Under the pieces are notes generated by a model, which saw only the letters and a list, made by a program, of their open reading frames with translations, searched no databases and was not told where the DNA came from. From contig NZ_JBIRCY010000010.1 in assembly GCF_044326205.1 (NCBI RefSeq), positions 116,676-180,675 of the forward strand: 64,000 nt of DNA, read 5' to 3'. Position 1 is the first letter of the stretch; every line of letters starts with the position of its first letter. Made by a program: the position numbers and the translations under genes. The stretch comes from Kumtagia sp044326205. GTDB lineage: Bacteria > Pseudomonadota > Alphaproteobacteria > Rhizobiales > Rhizobiaceae. This document shows positions 1 through 8,919 of the stretch, in pieces.

Positions 1-1575
1 GCGCTGGCGCTTGGCATTCCGGTGGCGATGTCGCCGATTGCGTCGGTGGCGGACGCGATAGCGCAGGGGCTTGTCACGCCGGTTGCCGGCGACGACGACG
101 TCGAGGCCTGGCTGCTCGCCGTCGCCGAAGGGCGGGACACCCCGGCAGATCGGCAGCGCCGCCTCGACGGATTCGACGCCGAGTTCAGCTACGGCGTGAA
201 CTGCGCTCGGATCGAGCGCGCCTTCTCGCGGGCGCTGTCGCGGCCGGTGACATGGAACGATGAGTGGACGCGCCTCTTCCGCGAGATCAATCGCCGTTTC
301 GGTTCGGCGTTGCCGGAGGATCCTCCCGTCTGGGCGCGCAAAGGTGGCATTACGGCCCCGGCCGTGCGTCGGAGGCGACCGATCGATCTGGTCTGCTTCT
401 GGAAGCAGAATGACACGGGCATCTATGGCCGGCGCCACGACATGTTGCTGAAATATCTGCGCCAGAGCGAACATGTCGGCACAATCGTCCAGTTCGATGC
501 GCCGGTGCGGGTGGACCGCCTGCGCAACGAGGAGCGTGCGGGCGCCGAATCGGCCTACCACCACGGCAAGCTGATCGCCGACGCCACCGCCCGCCGCTTC
601 CTCGAGATCGACGATGAGCCGGGTCTGGTGAAGCGGACCTTCGTCTACGGGCGGGAACCGGGCGTCAGCTATCTCGGGCGCGGCCTGCCGAGGAACGAGG
701 ATTACCAAAACTATGTCGCCGATACGATTGCCCGCCATTGCAGTGGCAACGTCGTCGGTTGGGCCTGGCCGGTTGCGCCGATGTATGCCGACATCGCCGA
801 AGGTCTCGGCTTCGACCTCAGCGTGGTCGACCTAGTCGACGACCAGCGCGTGATGGCGCGCGACCAGGAGCGAGCCGATGAAGCGGAAGCTGTCTATCGC
901 CAGACGCTGGCGCAGGCCGATCTCGTCTTCGCCAATTGCGGAGCGGTGGGGGAGGCGTTCACGCCGTTGAGCCCGGCGCAAATCCATGTCGTGCCGAACG
1001 CCTGCGAGTTCTATGCGGCAGGCGGCCGCCGCCCCCGCGAACTCGAAGGCATCGAGGGGCCGATCATCGGCTATGTCGGCAACCTGCGCTCGCGCGTGGA
1101 CGTTACGCTGCTGGACGATCTTATCGGCCGGCGTTCGTCCTGGACCTTTGTCGTGATTGGTTCGGCACATGGCACCACCGACATTCTCAGCCTGCGCCGC
1201 CACCCGAACCTGCGACTGCTCGGGCCGAAGGTCTATGACGAGGCCGTGGCGTTCATGCGCTGCTTCGACGTGGCCATCATGCCGCACCTTCACAACGCCG
1301 TCAGCGAGCGGATGAATCCGCTGAAGCTTTATGTCTATGTGGCGCTCGGTTTGCCGGTGGTGGCGACCGATGTCGCCAATATGGACGACCTGCGGGGCCG
1401 CATCGACATCGCCGCTGATCCGGCGGACTTCCTTTCCAGGCTGGATTCGGCCGTGGCGCGGCGCGCCTTCACCGGACCGCACCAGCCGCGCTCGGTCGAG
1501 GAGCTTTGGCCCATCTCCTGGCCCAAGCGGGTGGCCGATATGCTCGATCTCTGCAAGCAGGCGCTGAAAATGTGA
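1..1575 (+). CDS. Glycosyltransferase, GT-B fold, possibly two tandem domains (5' end outside window)
   Basis: The frame is open from the first base, so the gene starts upstream; 524 codons are visible. The first residues (ALALGIPVAMSPI) resemble the end of a GT4-type donor-binding domain. After a linker a second domain of about 390 residues begins near FWKQNDTGIYGRRHDML. That domain shows VVPNACEFY, IGYVGNLRSRVD and a C-terminal PLKLYVYVALGLPVVAT, the usual nucleotide-sugar-binding stretch of GT4 enzymes. A cytoplasmic sugar transfer in surface-polysaccharide assembly is inferred from this and from the neighbouring glycan genes. Donor and acceptor cannot be read from the sequence. The tandem-domain reading depends on sequence that is mostly off the left edge. 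Confidence 0.85.
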   Translation, partial: ALALGIPVAMSPIASVADAIAQGLVTPVAGDDDVEAWLLAVAEGRDTPADRQRRLDGFDAEFSYGVNCARIERAFSRALSRPVTWNDEWTRLFREINRRFGSALPEDPPVWARKGGITAPAVRRRRPIDLVCFWKQNDTGIYGRRHDMLLKYLRQSEHVGTIVQFDAPVRVDRLRNEERAGAESAYHHGKLIADATARRFLEIDDEPGLVKRTFVYGREPGVSYLGRGLPRNEDYQNYVADTIARHCSGNVVGWAWPVAPMYADIAEGLGFDLSVVDLVDDQRVMARDQERADEAEAVYRQTLAQADLVFANCGAVGEAFTPLSPAQIHVVPNACEFYAAGGRRPRELEGIEGPIIGYVGNLRSRVDVTLLDDLIGRRSSWTFVVIGSAHGTTDILSLRRHPNLRLLGPKVYDEAVAFMRCFDVAIMPHLHNAVSERMNPLKLYVYVALGLPVVATDVANMDDLRGRIDIAADPADFLSRLDSAVARRAFTGPHQPRSVEELWPISWPKRVADMLDLCKQALKM

Positions 1576-1713
1576 TACCGACGGCCATGACGATCGACCG
1601 TTGTCGGCGTTGGTCTGATCCTGAAGTGGATGGATAAAACACCACGGCCTGCATCGCCAAGCGCATGGCGCAAGGCGTTCGAACCTCCAGGACCTTGAAC
1701 CCGCATCCGGCGG

Positions 1714-2157
1714 TCACGACGTATCGATGCGACCCGCCGCGCGGAGGGCCATCACGCACCGCGCCGTCGCGAACTGGTCCCATCCGAGCATTGGCGCGTG
1801 TCGTGTTAGACGTCCGCCCGGCCCGCCGCGAAACAGCCACCCCGCGTGCAAGCCGGCGAAGACCAAGGCCAGCGCGCGCAGGCAGCGGGCAAGCCGCAAA
1901 GCCTGGGCGCAGTTGTCGCAATCCGGCCCCGGAAACGCTGCCGAAGGCATGGCCAGCGCGCCGCCGGCCATCTCGGCAGCCAAACTGCGTGCGACGGCCT
2001 CGCAATAGCGCATGAGCGGCAGCAGCAGAAAGCGGAGCGGGAGCGGCAGGACGCAGAGCAGTTCGGCCAGAATGGCCAGCCGAAGCAGCATCACCGCGAT
2101 GCTCTTCAGCCTCTCCTGCTCGTCCTGGCGTTCGGTCCTGTCCACTCCAGCCTCCAT
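1714..2157 (-). CDS. Hypothetical protein with hydrophobic N-terminal half
   Basis: A 147-residue frame I do not recognise. Residues about 22-50 are strongly hydrophobic (leucine/proline-rich, around LPLPLRFLLLPLMRYCEA), followed by an alanine/leucine-rich region with two cysteines in CDNC. It may be a small membrane-associated protein. No clear ribosome-binding site precedes the first ATG, and a start at an internal ATG (about residue 23) is possible. It lies alone between a plus-strand glycosyltransferase and the minus-strand pyruvyl-transferase gene. The longer overlapping minus frame at 1469-2410 is rejected because its composition is low-complexity and it runs into neighbouring genes. 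Confidence 0.5.
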   Translation of the reverse strand: MEAGVDRTERQDEQERLKSIAVMLLRLAILAELLCVLPLPLRFLLLPLMRYCEAVARSLAAEMAGGALAMPSAAFPGPDCDNCAQALRLARCLRALALVFAGLHAGWLFRGGPGGRLTRHAPMLGWDQFATARCVMALRAAGRIDTS

Positions 2158-2409
2158 TCGACGCGCATGATAGCAGAGACGAGAGAAAGATCAAGGTATT
2201 TTTTCCTATCCCCTGTCGGCGCGCATTGCATCGCATGAAAGAGGGGAAGCCCGCGGCTTGGAGCGAACGTCTCCGATATCCTATTGACGGTCGATCATTC
2301 CGGCCACCGGTAAGGCTCCCGGGTGGAGCCGACGCCAAGTCGGCGGCTCGTAAAGCTCCCGGGGCATTTTGGGCAACCGACGCCTCGGAACCGCCTCCTG
2401 CTGCAGCCA

Positions 2410-4023
2410 TCAGCCTGACGGCGTATCCGGCGAAAAGGAACCGGTCAGTTCCCGGTGCAACGCGGGCGTGAGCGTCAGGGATTGCAGATTGGCCTCATAG
2501 AGCGTGCGCGCGTTATCGAACTCACCTTGCGCGGCAAGCAATCGGACCAGCCTGACCACGGGCCAGGGGTTACCGGGATGTTGCGCCTGCAGGCGGGCGA
2601 GGCGCGCACGGGCCGATGCCGCATCGCCCGAACGCTCCAGCCATTCGGCGTCAAGCAAGGCAAGCCGAAGGCTGTTCGGCCAGCGGGCCAGGGCGGCGGC
2701 GATGCGGGCGCCCAGATCGACGTCGACGGATACGCGCAAAGCGGCGGCGATCGATTGGGCTACCCGATCCGGATCGTCGGCCGCGGCCACGTCTTCGGTC
2801 AGCGCTTGATTCAGGCTGGTCCATTCCCCGAAGGGAGCATCGGCGGAGGAAACGGCGGAGCGCAGGGCGGCGCGGCCCTCGACGGCGGACGGCGCGGGCT
2901 GAGAGGTCATCAACCGACCGAGCCGAGTACCGTGATCGTCGATCAGCCCGTCGGCCGCGTCGAGCCTGTCGAGCAGCGGCGGCGGCAGGGGCTGGAGCAA
3001 CGTCGTGGCCGCACGCTCTGCATCCTCCCAGCTTTCCTGCAAGCGGTAGGGTTCGCCGAACTGTTCGAGCAAGCCCAGGAACTTGACCATGCGCGTGCGG
3101 GCGATGGCGATTCCGGGCCGTCGATAGGCGAGCGCGGTGATCAGCCCGTGCATGGAGGAACCCACATAGGCCTGCGCGTGGGCGATGAGGCCGGCGATCT
3201 CCTTTAATCCGCGCGGCCGGTCGACCACCAGTACGTCGCCCTCGAACAGGGAGGATGCCTCGCGAGCCAGGGCATCGTCGCCGTGGCAAGGGCCGATGGC
3301 CGCCAGCACCGGCATGGCGCCGAGGGAGGCTGCGATGCGTCCCGCGACGGTGCAGGCGGCGGGGAGGCCGGAACCGATATAGCGGTCGTTGAGGTGAAAA
3401 ACGATCCAGCGCTCCGGCACAGCCATGCCGCGGATTTCGAATGCGGTCCGCGCCTGATCCCGGAGCGCGGCCGCCGGCCACACCGCGCCGAGCTTCAGGA
3501 CGGTGTCGGGCAGGACGTCAATATCGAACCTGCCGCCGCTGAGGTAGACCCGGCTCGCCTCGTCGCGGACCGAGAGGTAGTCGGCGGCGCCCAGAGCCAG
3601 GTCGCGCAGGCGGCGAGCCCACGCCCCTTCCAGAGGCGCGGGCACGCCCGGCGCATTCCAGGCGAGGGCCGCGCCGGTGCGCGCCGCGAGGATGGAGGCG
3701 CCGAGCCAGAGCGAGGCATAGGTGAAGCGGGGATCCGCGAAAGCGCCGGCGTAATCGGGCAGCGGCGTCGGGTTCGCATGGATGATGTTGCCGCCGCCGA
3801 TCAGGCACAGCGACGGCGGCGGGTCTTGGCTGAACGCCGTGACGGCGCGGGCCACGACGGTGTCTTCCCAGTCCAGCGCGCCGCCGCGTGGGGAATAACA
3901 GCGCAGATCGCCGGGCGACATGCCGAGCAGATGGGCGGCGACGTGGGGGAAAAGCAGATCGCCATAGTTAGCGACGTCGAACGTTCCGAAAAGGGCGACG
4001 CCGTCCGTCGGTAAGCGGTTCAT
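2410..4023 (-). CDS. Polysaccharide pyruvyl transferase family protein with C-terminal TPR-like extension
   Basis: 537 residues. The N-terminus carries GTFDVANYGDLLFP, the family's Asn-Tyr-Gly-Asp signature. It is followed by the LIGGGNIIH glycine-rich loop, by DYLSVRDEAS and by the YVGSSMHGLITAL block, all features of the PS_pyruv_trans fold. From about residue 390 there is an extra helical region (ALARWPNSLRLALLDAEW, RLARLQAQHPGNPWPVVRL) that reads as degenerate TPR repeats. Related proteins add pyruvate ketals to sugars, but some members use other chemistry, so the reaction is uncertain. The ATG overlaps the stop of the upstream methyltransferase (TAATG), so the two are translationally coupled. 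It is one of three paralogues in this locus. Confidence 0.85.
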   Translation of the reverse strand: MNRLPTDGVALFGTFDVANYGDLLFPHVAAHLLGMSPGDLRCYSPRGGALDWEDTVVARAVTAFSQDPPPSLCLIGGGNIIHANPTPLPDYAGAFADPRFTYASLWLGASILAARTGAALAWNAPGVPAPLEGAWARRLRDLALGAADYLSVRDEASRVYLSGGRFDIDVLPDTVLKLGAVWPAAALRDQARTAFEIRGMAVPERWIVFHLNDRYIGSGLPAACTVAGRIAASLGAMPVLAAIGPCHGDDALAREASSLFEGDVLVVDRPRGLKEIAGLIAHAQAYVGSSMHGLITALAYRRPGIAIARTRMVKFLGLLEQFGEPYRLQESWEDAERAATTLLQPLPPPLLDRLDAADGLIDDHGTRLGRLMTSQPAPSAVEGRAALRSAVSSADAPFGEWTSLNQALTEDVAAADDPDRVAQSIAAALRVSVDVDLGARIAAALARWPNSLRLALLDAEWLERSGDAASARARLARLQAQHPGNPWPVVRLVRLLAAQGEFDNARTLYEANLQSLTLTPALHRELTGSFSPDTPSG

Positions 4024-4688
4024 TACGCACTTCGTTTTCGGTACGCGCGGCGGTGCTCGCGCTTGGCGTAGCCGATGTCGAGCTTCGTATAGTCCTCGTC
4101 ATGGTCCATGAAGAGATCGCAGATCAGCTGGACATGCGCGGTCTCGATCTGGTCTTCCGTGTAGAGTTCGAGAATGCCGGGATATACGGAGGGCCTCAGG
4201 GTCGGCGAGACGGCGAAGGACCAGTCGTAGTCGTCGAACAGGATGATGCCGCCCGGCTTGAGCAGTTCCTTCAGCAGCATCGCGGCCGGCGCGTCGTGGT
4301 GAAAGGCGTGGCCGCCATCGAGGAAGGCGAAATCGAAGACCGGCGCCGGCCCTCCGGAAGCACGGCGGGCCTGCAGCATCTTCGCCAGCGCCCAATTGTA
4401 GCTGTCGAGTTTTCGGCGCGTGTTGCCGTGATAGACGACGTTATGGAAACCGAGCCCGTCGAGATCGGGTTTCAGATCGTCCAGCCGGCTCGAATAGTCG
4501 AAAAGGTGGAACTCGCCTCGATTGTCGAGCAGCCGGCAGATCGCCGAGGTGGTGGCGCCGATGCCGATGCCGACCTCGCACAGAACCGGGTCGGGATTCT
4601 GCGCCAGAACCTGCGTCAGGAGATTGAGCGCGTGCTCGTTCGGCTTGGAAATGTGGAAATTGGCCGGGTCGGTAAGTTTCTCCAACAT
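4023..4688 (-). CDS. Class I SAM-dependent methyltransferase (Methyltransf_24-like)
   Basis: 221 residues. The SAM-binding motif I is CEVGIGIGATTSAICRLL, with a downstream acidic strand (FHLFDYSSRLDDL) and the FDFAFLDGGHAFHHDAP block typical of the cephalosporin-hydroxylase/Methyltransf_24 group. GGIILFDDYDW follows as motif IV. It probably methylates a small molecule or sugar precursor in the cytoplasm; the acceptor is unknown. It is the first gene of a two-gene minus-strand unit, since its stop overlaps the start of the pyruvyl-transferase-like gene by one base. Length fits a single-domain enzyme. Confidence 0.85.
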   Translation of the reverse strand: MLEKLTDPANFHISKPNEHALNLLTQVLAQNPDPVLCEVGIGIGATTSAICRLLDNRGEFHLFDYSSRLDDLKPDLDGLGFHNVVYHGNTRRKLDSYNWALAKMLQARRASGGPAPVFDFAFLDGGHAFHHDAPAAMLLKELLKPGGIILFDDYDWSFAVSPTLRPSVYPGILELYTEDQIETAHVQLICDLFMDHDEDYTKLDIGYAKREHRRAYRKRSA

Positions 4689-4771
4689 GATCTTCCAACC
4701 CGCCTGATCGCCGTGAATCCTTTCATTCGACTAAGGCAGCCGAAGAGAGGCTGTCAACCCGATGGGAAGCG

Positions 4772-4793
4772 GGGTAGTGGGTCAGTTTGAAAT
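4772..4793. repeat. 22-bp direct repeat, copy 1
   Basis: The 22 bases here are identical to 5106-5127. The stop codon of the minus-strand gene at 4782-5054 lies inside this copy. The two copies flank that gene in direct orientation. The origin is not evident; an insertion-sequence end or a duplicated 3' segment are both possible. Confidence 0.85.
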
Positions 4794-5054
4794 CACGCGG
4801 GGCGTATCCCAATCGGGCTGAACCAGCTTCCCGTCGATCATAACCGCAGCACCGGCTGTGTTTCCTGGATAAATTTGCAATCCGCCATCGAAGGGCTGGA
4901 TGGTAAAAGGGACTCCCTCGGGGTCGGCCTCGATCATCATCTCTTCACCTGGTTTAAGAAGATAGCGATCGGGATTAATCTCCACCGAGATTTCCATAAC
5001 CACATTGGTTGTATTGTAGATCACAAGAGGGGGAAGAGCGGTTTGTGCGGCCAT
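4782..5054 (-). CDS. Small hypothetical protein
   Basis: 90 residues, not recognised. The sequence is beta-rich and mixed in composition (PPLVIYNTTNVVMEISVEI, LKPGEEMMIEADPEG, GLQIYPGNTAGAAVMI), without signal peptide, membrane segment or cysteine motif, which suggests a small soluble beta-sandwich-like protein. It is flanked by two copies of a 22-bp direct repeat, the left one containing its stop codon. It lies upstream of the methyltransferase/pyruvyl-transferase pair but is separated from it by about 90 bases, so joint transcription is possible. No function is proposed. Confidence 0.6.
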   Translation of the reverse strand: MAAQTALPPLVIYNTTNVVMEISVEINPDRYLLKPGEEMMIEADPEGVPFTIQPFDGGLQIYPGNTAGAAVMIDGKLVQPDWDTPRVISN

Positions 5055-5105
5055 GGGCCGTCATCCTATCAGGCCGTCCGCTTTTTGTAAGGACCGCGCA
5101 TGGTC

Positions 5106-5127
5106 GGGTAGTGGGTCAGTTTGAAAT
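5106..5127. repeat. 22-bp direct repeat, copy 2
   Basis: Identical over 22 bases to 4772-4793. It sits 17 bases past the stop codon of the minus-strand gene at 5145-5387 and upstream of the start of the gene at 4782-5054, so each of two consecutive small genes is followed by the same segment. Confidence 0.85.
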
Positions 5128-5144
5128 TCCGCCCCGGCTAATCC

Positions 5145-5387
5145 TTAATCTTCGGCAAGTTCCAATCGAACGCGCTGCCATTCTTCCCAACAATTCTCCG
5201 GATCAATATCGAGGTAGCCTCGCGACTCGTCCACTCGCCGAGCGTCTTCCTGGGTGAGCGCGATCGCCGGACAGCTATCGCGAATTTGGATGACCTCCTC
5301 CTCTGTCAGCGGGCTTCCCTTGGCTCTCTCTCGATTGAGCAAAGTCGCGACAAGGCTTGGGCTGATGTAGATAATAAGCTCGCTCAT
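5145..5387 (-). CDS. Small acidic hypothetical protein
   Basis: 80 residues from ATG 5387, chosen because an AAGGGG Shine-Dalgarno sequence lies a few bases upstream; the longer frame back to 5561 would overlap the divergent methyltransferase and has no such site. The protein begins MSELIIYISPSLVATLLNR and ends with a tryptophan/glutamate-rich DPENCWEEWQRVRLELAED. It is soluble and acidic with no recognised domain. It lies in the same direction as the next small gene, with the 22-bp repeat in the space between them. No function is proposed. Confidence 0.6.
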   Translation of the reverse strand: MSELIIYISPSLVATLLNRERAKGSPLTEEEVIQIRDSCPAIALTQEDARRVDESRGYLDIDPENCWEEWQRVRLELAED

Positions 5388-5531
5388 CGTGGCCCCTTGG
5401 TTGGCAGTCCTCTTGCTGACATTTGCGCTATGGTACCAATACCGGAAGCGGCGGTCGTTTGCGATCCTTTCGATGGGTTCGCTCGCGTCGGCATCTTGCG
5501 TGCAGCGCCGATCGTCCGTAGCTGACTTGGC

Positions 5532-6251
5532 ATGACTGAAATCACTTTGACCCGTCTGCAAGCGCCGTTTCGGATGAACGAACCGGAGCCCCTCGTTTCA
5601 CCTTTGGGTCAGCTTCCGCTGCGATTGAGGACGTTCCGCTGGCTGCTCTCCGATGCCTGGCCGCAGGCTGAGGGAAGGCGCCTTGTCGATCTCGGCGCGG
5701 GTCCCGGCCTGTTCGCGCGGATCGCGAACCGCCACGGCTTTTCGGTGACGGCTGTTGACGCCAGGATGCCGTGGACGACGGCGGACATCGAGGCTGGCCA
5801 AAGTTCCTCTGGATCCGGACCCGGCTTCAAGGATGACGAGTTCGTCTTCATCCAGAAGGATTTGCGCGACGTCGATGACATGTCCGGCTTCGACGTCGTC
5901 GCCTGCATCGGCGTGCTCTATCATCTGCCCTTTGCGGACCAGCGGGATCTGCTCGCGCGCTGCGCCGGGCGCGCGATGGTGATCGACACCGAAATCTATG
6001 ACGCTTCCCGCATTCCCGAAGTCGAGGCCGACCGCTTCCAGCCAACCACGGTCGAAGGGGGCTATTCGGGAGCCTTCTGCCGCGAACAAGGCCAGGTCTA
6101 CTCATCCCACGGCGATGCGTTCAGCTTCTGGTTCGACCAGGACAGCATCCTGCGCTTCTTCGCGGATGCCGGCTGCTCGCGCGTCACGATGGTGGAGCCG
6201 CAGTATTTTTCGGCTTTCGGGCCCAGGCGCTGGTTTGTCCTGAACGGCTGA
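5532..6251 (+). CDS. Class I SAM-dependent methyltransferase
   Basis: 239 residues. Motif I is RLVDLGAGPGLFARIANRHG followed by the acidic VTAVDARMP strand. A later FDVVACIGVLYHLPFADQRD corresponds to motif IV of small-molecule methyltransferases. The C-terminal part (GDAFSFWFDQDSILRFFADA) resembles those of lipid or sugar methyltransferases. It is likely cytoplasmic and modifies a glycan precursor, by context only. A second in-frame ATG at 5574 is an alternative start. The gene is convergent with the TPR-hydrolase gene at 6330-8015. Confidence 0.85.
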   Translation: MTEITLTRLQAPFRMNEPEPLVSPLGQLPLRLRTFRWLLSDAWPQAEGRRLVDLGAGPGLFARIANRHGFSVTAVDARMPWTTADIEAGQSSSGSGPGFKDDEFVFIQKDLRDVDDMSGFDVVACIGVLYHLPFADQRDLLARCAGRAMVIDTEIYDASRIPEVEADRFQPTTVEGGYSGAFCREQGQVYSSHGDAFSFWFDQDSILRFFADAGCSRVTMVEPQYFSAFGPRRWFVLNG

Positions 6252-6329
6252 TCGGACAACGACATGCAGCATTTCCGCCGAGGCGGAACCCGCCGGGGCG
6301 GCCGTCATATTCCGGAGCGTTGCGCGGTG

Positions 6330-8015
6330 TCAGCCTTCGATGAGTTGCCGCAGAAACAGGTCGAACGCTCCCGTCGCGATCAAATGCGACATGACGTAGT
6401 GATGATCGCAGCCGCTCACGCCATGACGCCGGAAATTGGGCAGGTCACGCAGGGTCTCCACGACCTGAGCGTCTATCTGATGGCCTTCGCCGTAGAAATG
6501 GTGGACCTCGGTTGCCGGAGACGCGGCGATCATGTCGACAAGGCTGGTTTCCACGTTGGTAAAGGCCGAATACATGGCGTTGCGCAGCCTGGAGCGGCTG
6601 ACTTCGCTGTCGTCGTCGCCGGTCCCCGCCGCGCTCCATTGCAGAGGCCCGGCGAAGGACAAGGCAGCCTTGGCGCCGATAAGGGAGCCGAGCCGGACAG
6701 CGCTCGCACCGCCAAGCGATGCACCGAGCGTAATCGTGGGCACGCCACCGAGTTGCGCAAGCATGTCTTTCAGTGCCGCGACCGTCGCCGCCTCGTCCGG
6801 TCCGAGGCTCGCGACACCACCCGTGAAAGCGAGTTCGCGCCGGTCCTTGAGGTAGATGACATTGGCCGGCAGGGAAGTCACAAGCACGTCGGCATGCGAA
6901 TAGGGGAGGTAGCCGAGGCCGCCCTGCACGCCGGCGAGCACGATCAGCGTCGCGCGCGCATCGGGGACGCGGCGAAGCTGCACGTCTTCGGCCGGATCGT
7001 TGGAAACGCCGCGCGGATTGCACCATGCCTCGTCCGGCCGCGAACCCAGCGCCGCCAGCAGTGGCTCCGACATATGCGCCACCGGGCTTTCCGGCCTGAG
7101 CCGCCGCAGGATCGCCAGGGCACGGCCGGTGTCTTTGTGCCGCAGGCAGGCCAGCGCAAACTGGAACATCCACCGGTCGTCCGCGGCAAGAGCGTCCGCA
7201 TGCGTTCCGAGCTTCTGGAACAGGGCGTGGTCGAGATCGAAAGGGCAAAGGGCGCGGTTGTACCGGAACACCAGCAGCCAGTCGTTCGGCCAGCGCTCGA
7301 GCGCGTCTCGCAGCAATGGGACGAGGACATCTGTTCGCCGGGCGAGCCGCGCGGCGAGGATGGCCCGACGCGCCACGTCGAGGCGATCGGGGCGGGCGCG
7401 CAGGATCTCGAGTGCTGCCGCGAGCGCGTCGTTGGCGCGGCCGGACACCATCAGCAGTTCCAGGTGCAAGGGGCCGGCCTCGGCAGGGAGCGGCCCCAGC
7501 GCCGCGGCGGCGTCGAACAGGCGCGTCGCCTCCGCGCGGTCGCCTTCCCGGAAAGCGAGCGATCCGAGCTTGACCAGGACGAAGCGGTCGGAGGCGTTTT
7601 CGGCGAGAAGGCTCGTCAGAAAGGCCCGCCGCGCGGCGTAGCCTCGCAACGCCGACGCGATGTCTGACAGCGCGCCGACGGTTTCCGCCTCCGCAAGCGT
7701 CGAGTTCCAGACGCCGGCGACAAAGGTCGCGGCGGCCTCCTCTGTTTCACCCTTGGCGAGAAGAACGCGAACGATGCGCAACGCCACCCACGGGTTGGCC
7801 GGATGCGCCTCCTTCAACCCGCGCAACATCTCCAAAGCCTGATCGGTTCGGCCGGTCTTCGCCAGCAGGTCGCCCTGCGCGAATTTCAGCCTGATGTCAC
7901 GCGGCCGCTGCCCGATGGCGTGGTTCAGCCGCTGCTCGATGTCGGGCGTGATCGGGCCACGGACCAGCTCGACGAGGGCGGCGGTTTCGTCTGGAGCAGA
8001 ACTGGTCAAATTCAT
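6330..8015 (-). CDS. TPR-repeat protein fused to an alpha/beta-hydrolase domain
   Basis: 561 residues with two parts. Residues 1 to about 330 form helical TPR-like repeats (KFAQGDLLAKTGRTDQAL, RAILAARLARRTDVLVPLL). From about 340 to the end there is an alpha/beta-hydrolase core: ATLIVLAGVQGGLGYL, a nucleophile elbow TLGASLGGASAVRLG (GxSxGG) and a late GCDHHYVMSHL with the candidate catalytic histidine. An acyl or ester hydrolase acting on a glycan or acyl-carrier intermediate is inferred. It is the last gene of the eight-gene operon starting at 15592, 22 bases after the GT2 gene. The TPR part resembles the tail of the pyruvyl-transferase-like protein at 2410-4023. Confidence 0.75.
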   Translation of the reverse strand: MNLTSSAPDETAALVELVRGPITPDIEQRLNHAIGQRPRDIRLKFAQGDLLAKTGRTDQALEMLRGLKEAHPANPWVALRIVRVLLAKGETEEAAATFVAGVWNSTLAEAETVGALSDIASALRGYAARRAFLTSLLAENASDRFVLVKLGSLAFREGDRAEATRLFDAAAALGPLPAEAGPLHLELLMVSGRANDALAAALEILRARPDRLDVARRAILAARLARRTDVLVPLLRDALERWPNDWLLVFRYNRALCPFDLDHALFQKLGTHADALAADDRWMFQFALACLRHKDTGRALAILRRLRPESPVAHMSEPLLAALGSRPDEAWCNPRGVSNDPAEDVQLRRVPDARATLIVLAGVQGGLGYLPYSHADVLVTSLPANVIYLKDRRELAFTGGVASLGPDEAATVAALKDMLAQLGGVPTITLGASLGGASAVRLGSLIGAKAALSFAGPLQWSAAGTGDDDSEVSRSRLRNAMYSAFTNVETSLVDMIAASPATEVHHFYGEGHQIDAQVVETLRDLPNFRRHGVSGCDHHYVMSHLIATGAFDLFLRQLIEG

Positions 8016-8037
8016 GATTCCATGTCGGCGCGGAATT

Positions 8038-8919
8038 TCATCGCTGGACGGTCTTGCTGGCCGGGTCGTACAGCCAGCCGAGCGTCCGCACCGCTGAAAA
8101 AGGCCGCCCCCGGATGCGAAAATATTCGCGGCTCATCGCCTTGCCAGCCTCCATCAGGCCGCCGCCGCCGCTCGTCGATACGCCGCCATGCACCTGGTGA
8201 AACGTACCTTGCCCGAGAATCCGGATCAATTGGACATCCGGCAGTTCACAGGCGCGAATGAACATGTCTGGGTTGACCGCGCCGCCACCCGGGCTGACGA
8301 ACGCTTCGTCGGCGCCGCCGAGTTCGTCCCAGAGCGCGCGCGGCATGAACAGCGCGCAGCTCTCGATCATGGGTCCGGTCACTCCGCCCTTGGCGTCGAG
8401 CGTGGAGATTTCGAACAGGCGCTCGCCGTTTTGCGGCCAGCCGATCGAGTCCAGCAGCGCGTCCTCCGCTTCCCGCGTATGCTCTTCGGCGGCGCTGAAA
8501 TACTGGAGCCTGCGGCCGAGATGATAATTGAAGGTCGCGATCACCGGTCGGGGATGCAGGCGGACCGCTTCGACGCAGGCGCTTACCAGGCCGGGCGAGG
8601 CCATCCGGGCAGCATCGACCCAAAGCCCGATCAAAGGCGCGCGCGCAAGCCGCAGGCCGCGATTGATCGCCGGCGCGGGGGAGACTGTGGGGTTGTCCAC
8701 GGTCTCGACGATGACATCGAGCCCCTGCCCGGCCAACGTCTCGGGGTCGACAGGAGGGACCGAGCCATTGTCGACGATGATGATCTCGTAGTCCGAAGGC
8801 GCGATGCCGCGCTGGTAGGGCGGCGACAGCGAGACGAGCGTTCGCGGCAGTTCGCGCTGCATCTGATAGCAGACGAGCACGAGGCTGGCCGCGAGTCCTC
8901 CATCCGCGCGTTCGCTCAT
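8038..8919 (-). CDS. Family 2 glycosyltransferase
   Basis: 293 residues starting at ATG 8919, which overlaps the P450 stop codon as ATGA; the longer open frame back to 10164 is only an overlap with the P450 gene. The N-terminus has SLVLVCYQMQRELPRTLVSL and YEIIIVDNGS, the GT-A donor-binding strand. Further on are a GLWVDAARM segment in the position of the DxD region, and ALWDELGGADEAF typical of GT2 proteins. It is a close paralogue of the GT2 at 13104-14012, sharing VCYxMxRELPRTLxSLSPxY. A cytoplasmic sugar transfer is expected; a metal-binding DxD is not plainly conserved, so activity should not be taken for granted. Confidence 0.85.
   Translation of the reverse strand: MSERADGGLAASLVLVCYQMQRELPRTLVSLSPPYQRGIAPSDYEIIIVDNGSVPPVDPETLAGQGLDVIVETVDNPTVSPAPAINRGLRLARAPLIGLWVDAARMASPGLVSACVEAVRLHPRPVIATFNYHLGRRLQYFSAAEEHTREAEDALLDSIGWPQNGERLFEISTLDAKGGVTGPMIESCALFMPRALWDELGGADEAFVSPGGGAVNPDMFIRACELPDVQLIRILGQGTFHQVHGGVSTSGGGGLMEAGKAMSREYFRIRGRPFSAVRTLGWLYDPASKTVQR

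Noticed and set aside
1469..2410. 313-codon minus frame
   Set aside because: It overlaps two other frames, is rich in Arg, Ala and Gly without motifs, and runs into the 3' end of a glycosyltransferase gene; a high-GC shadow.
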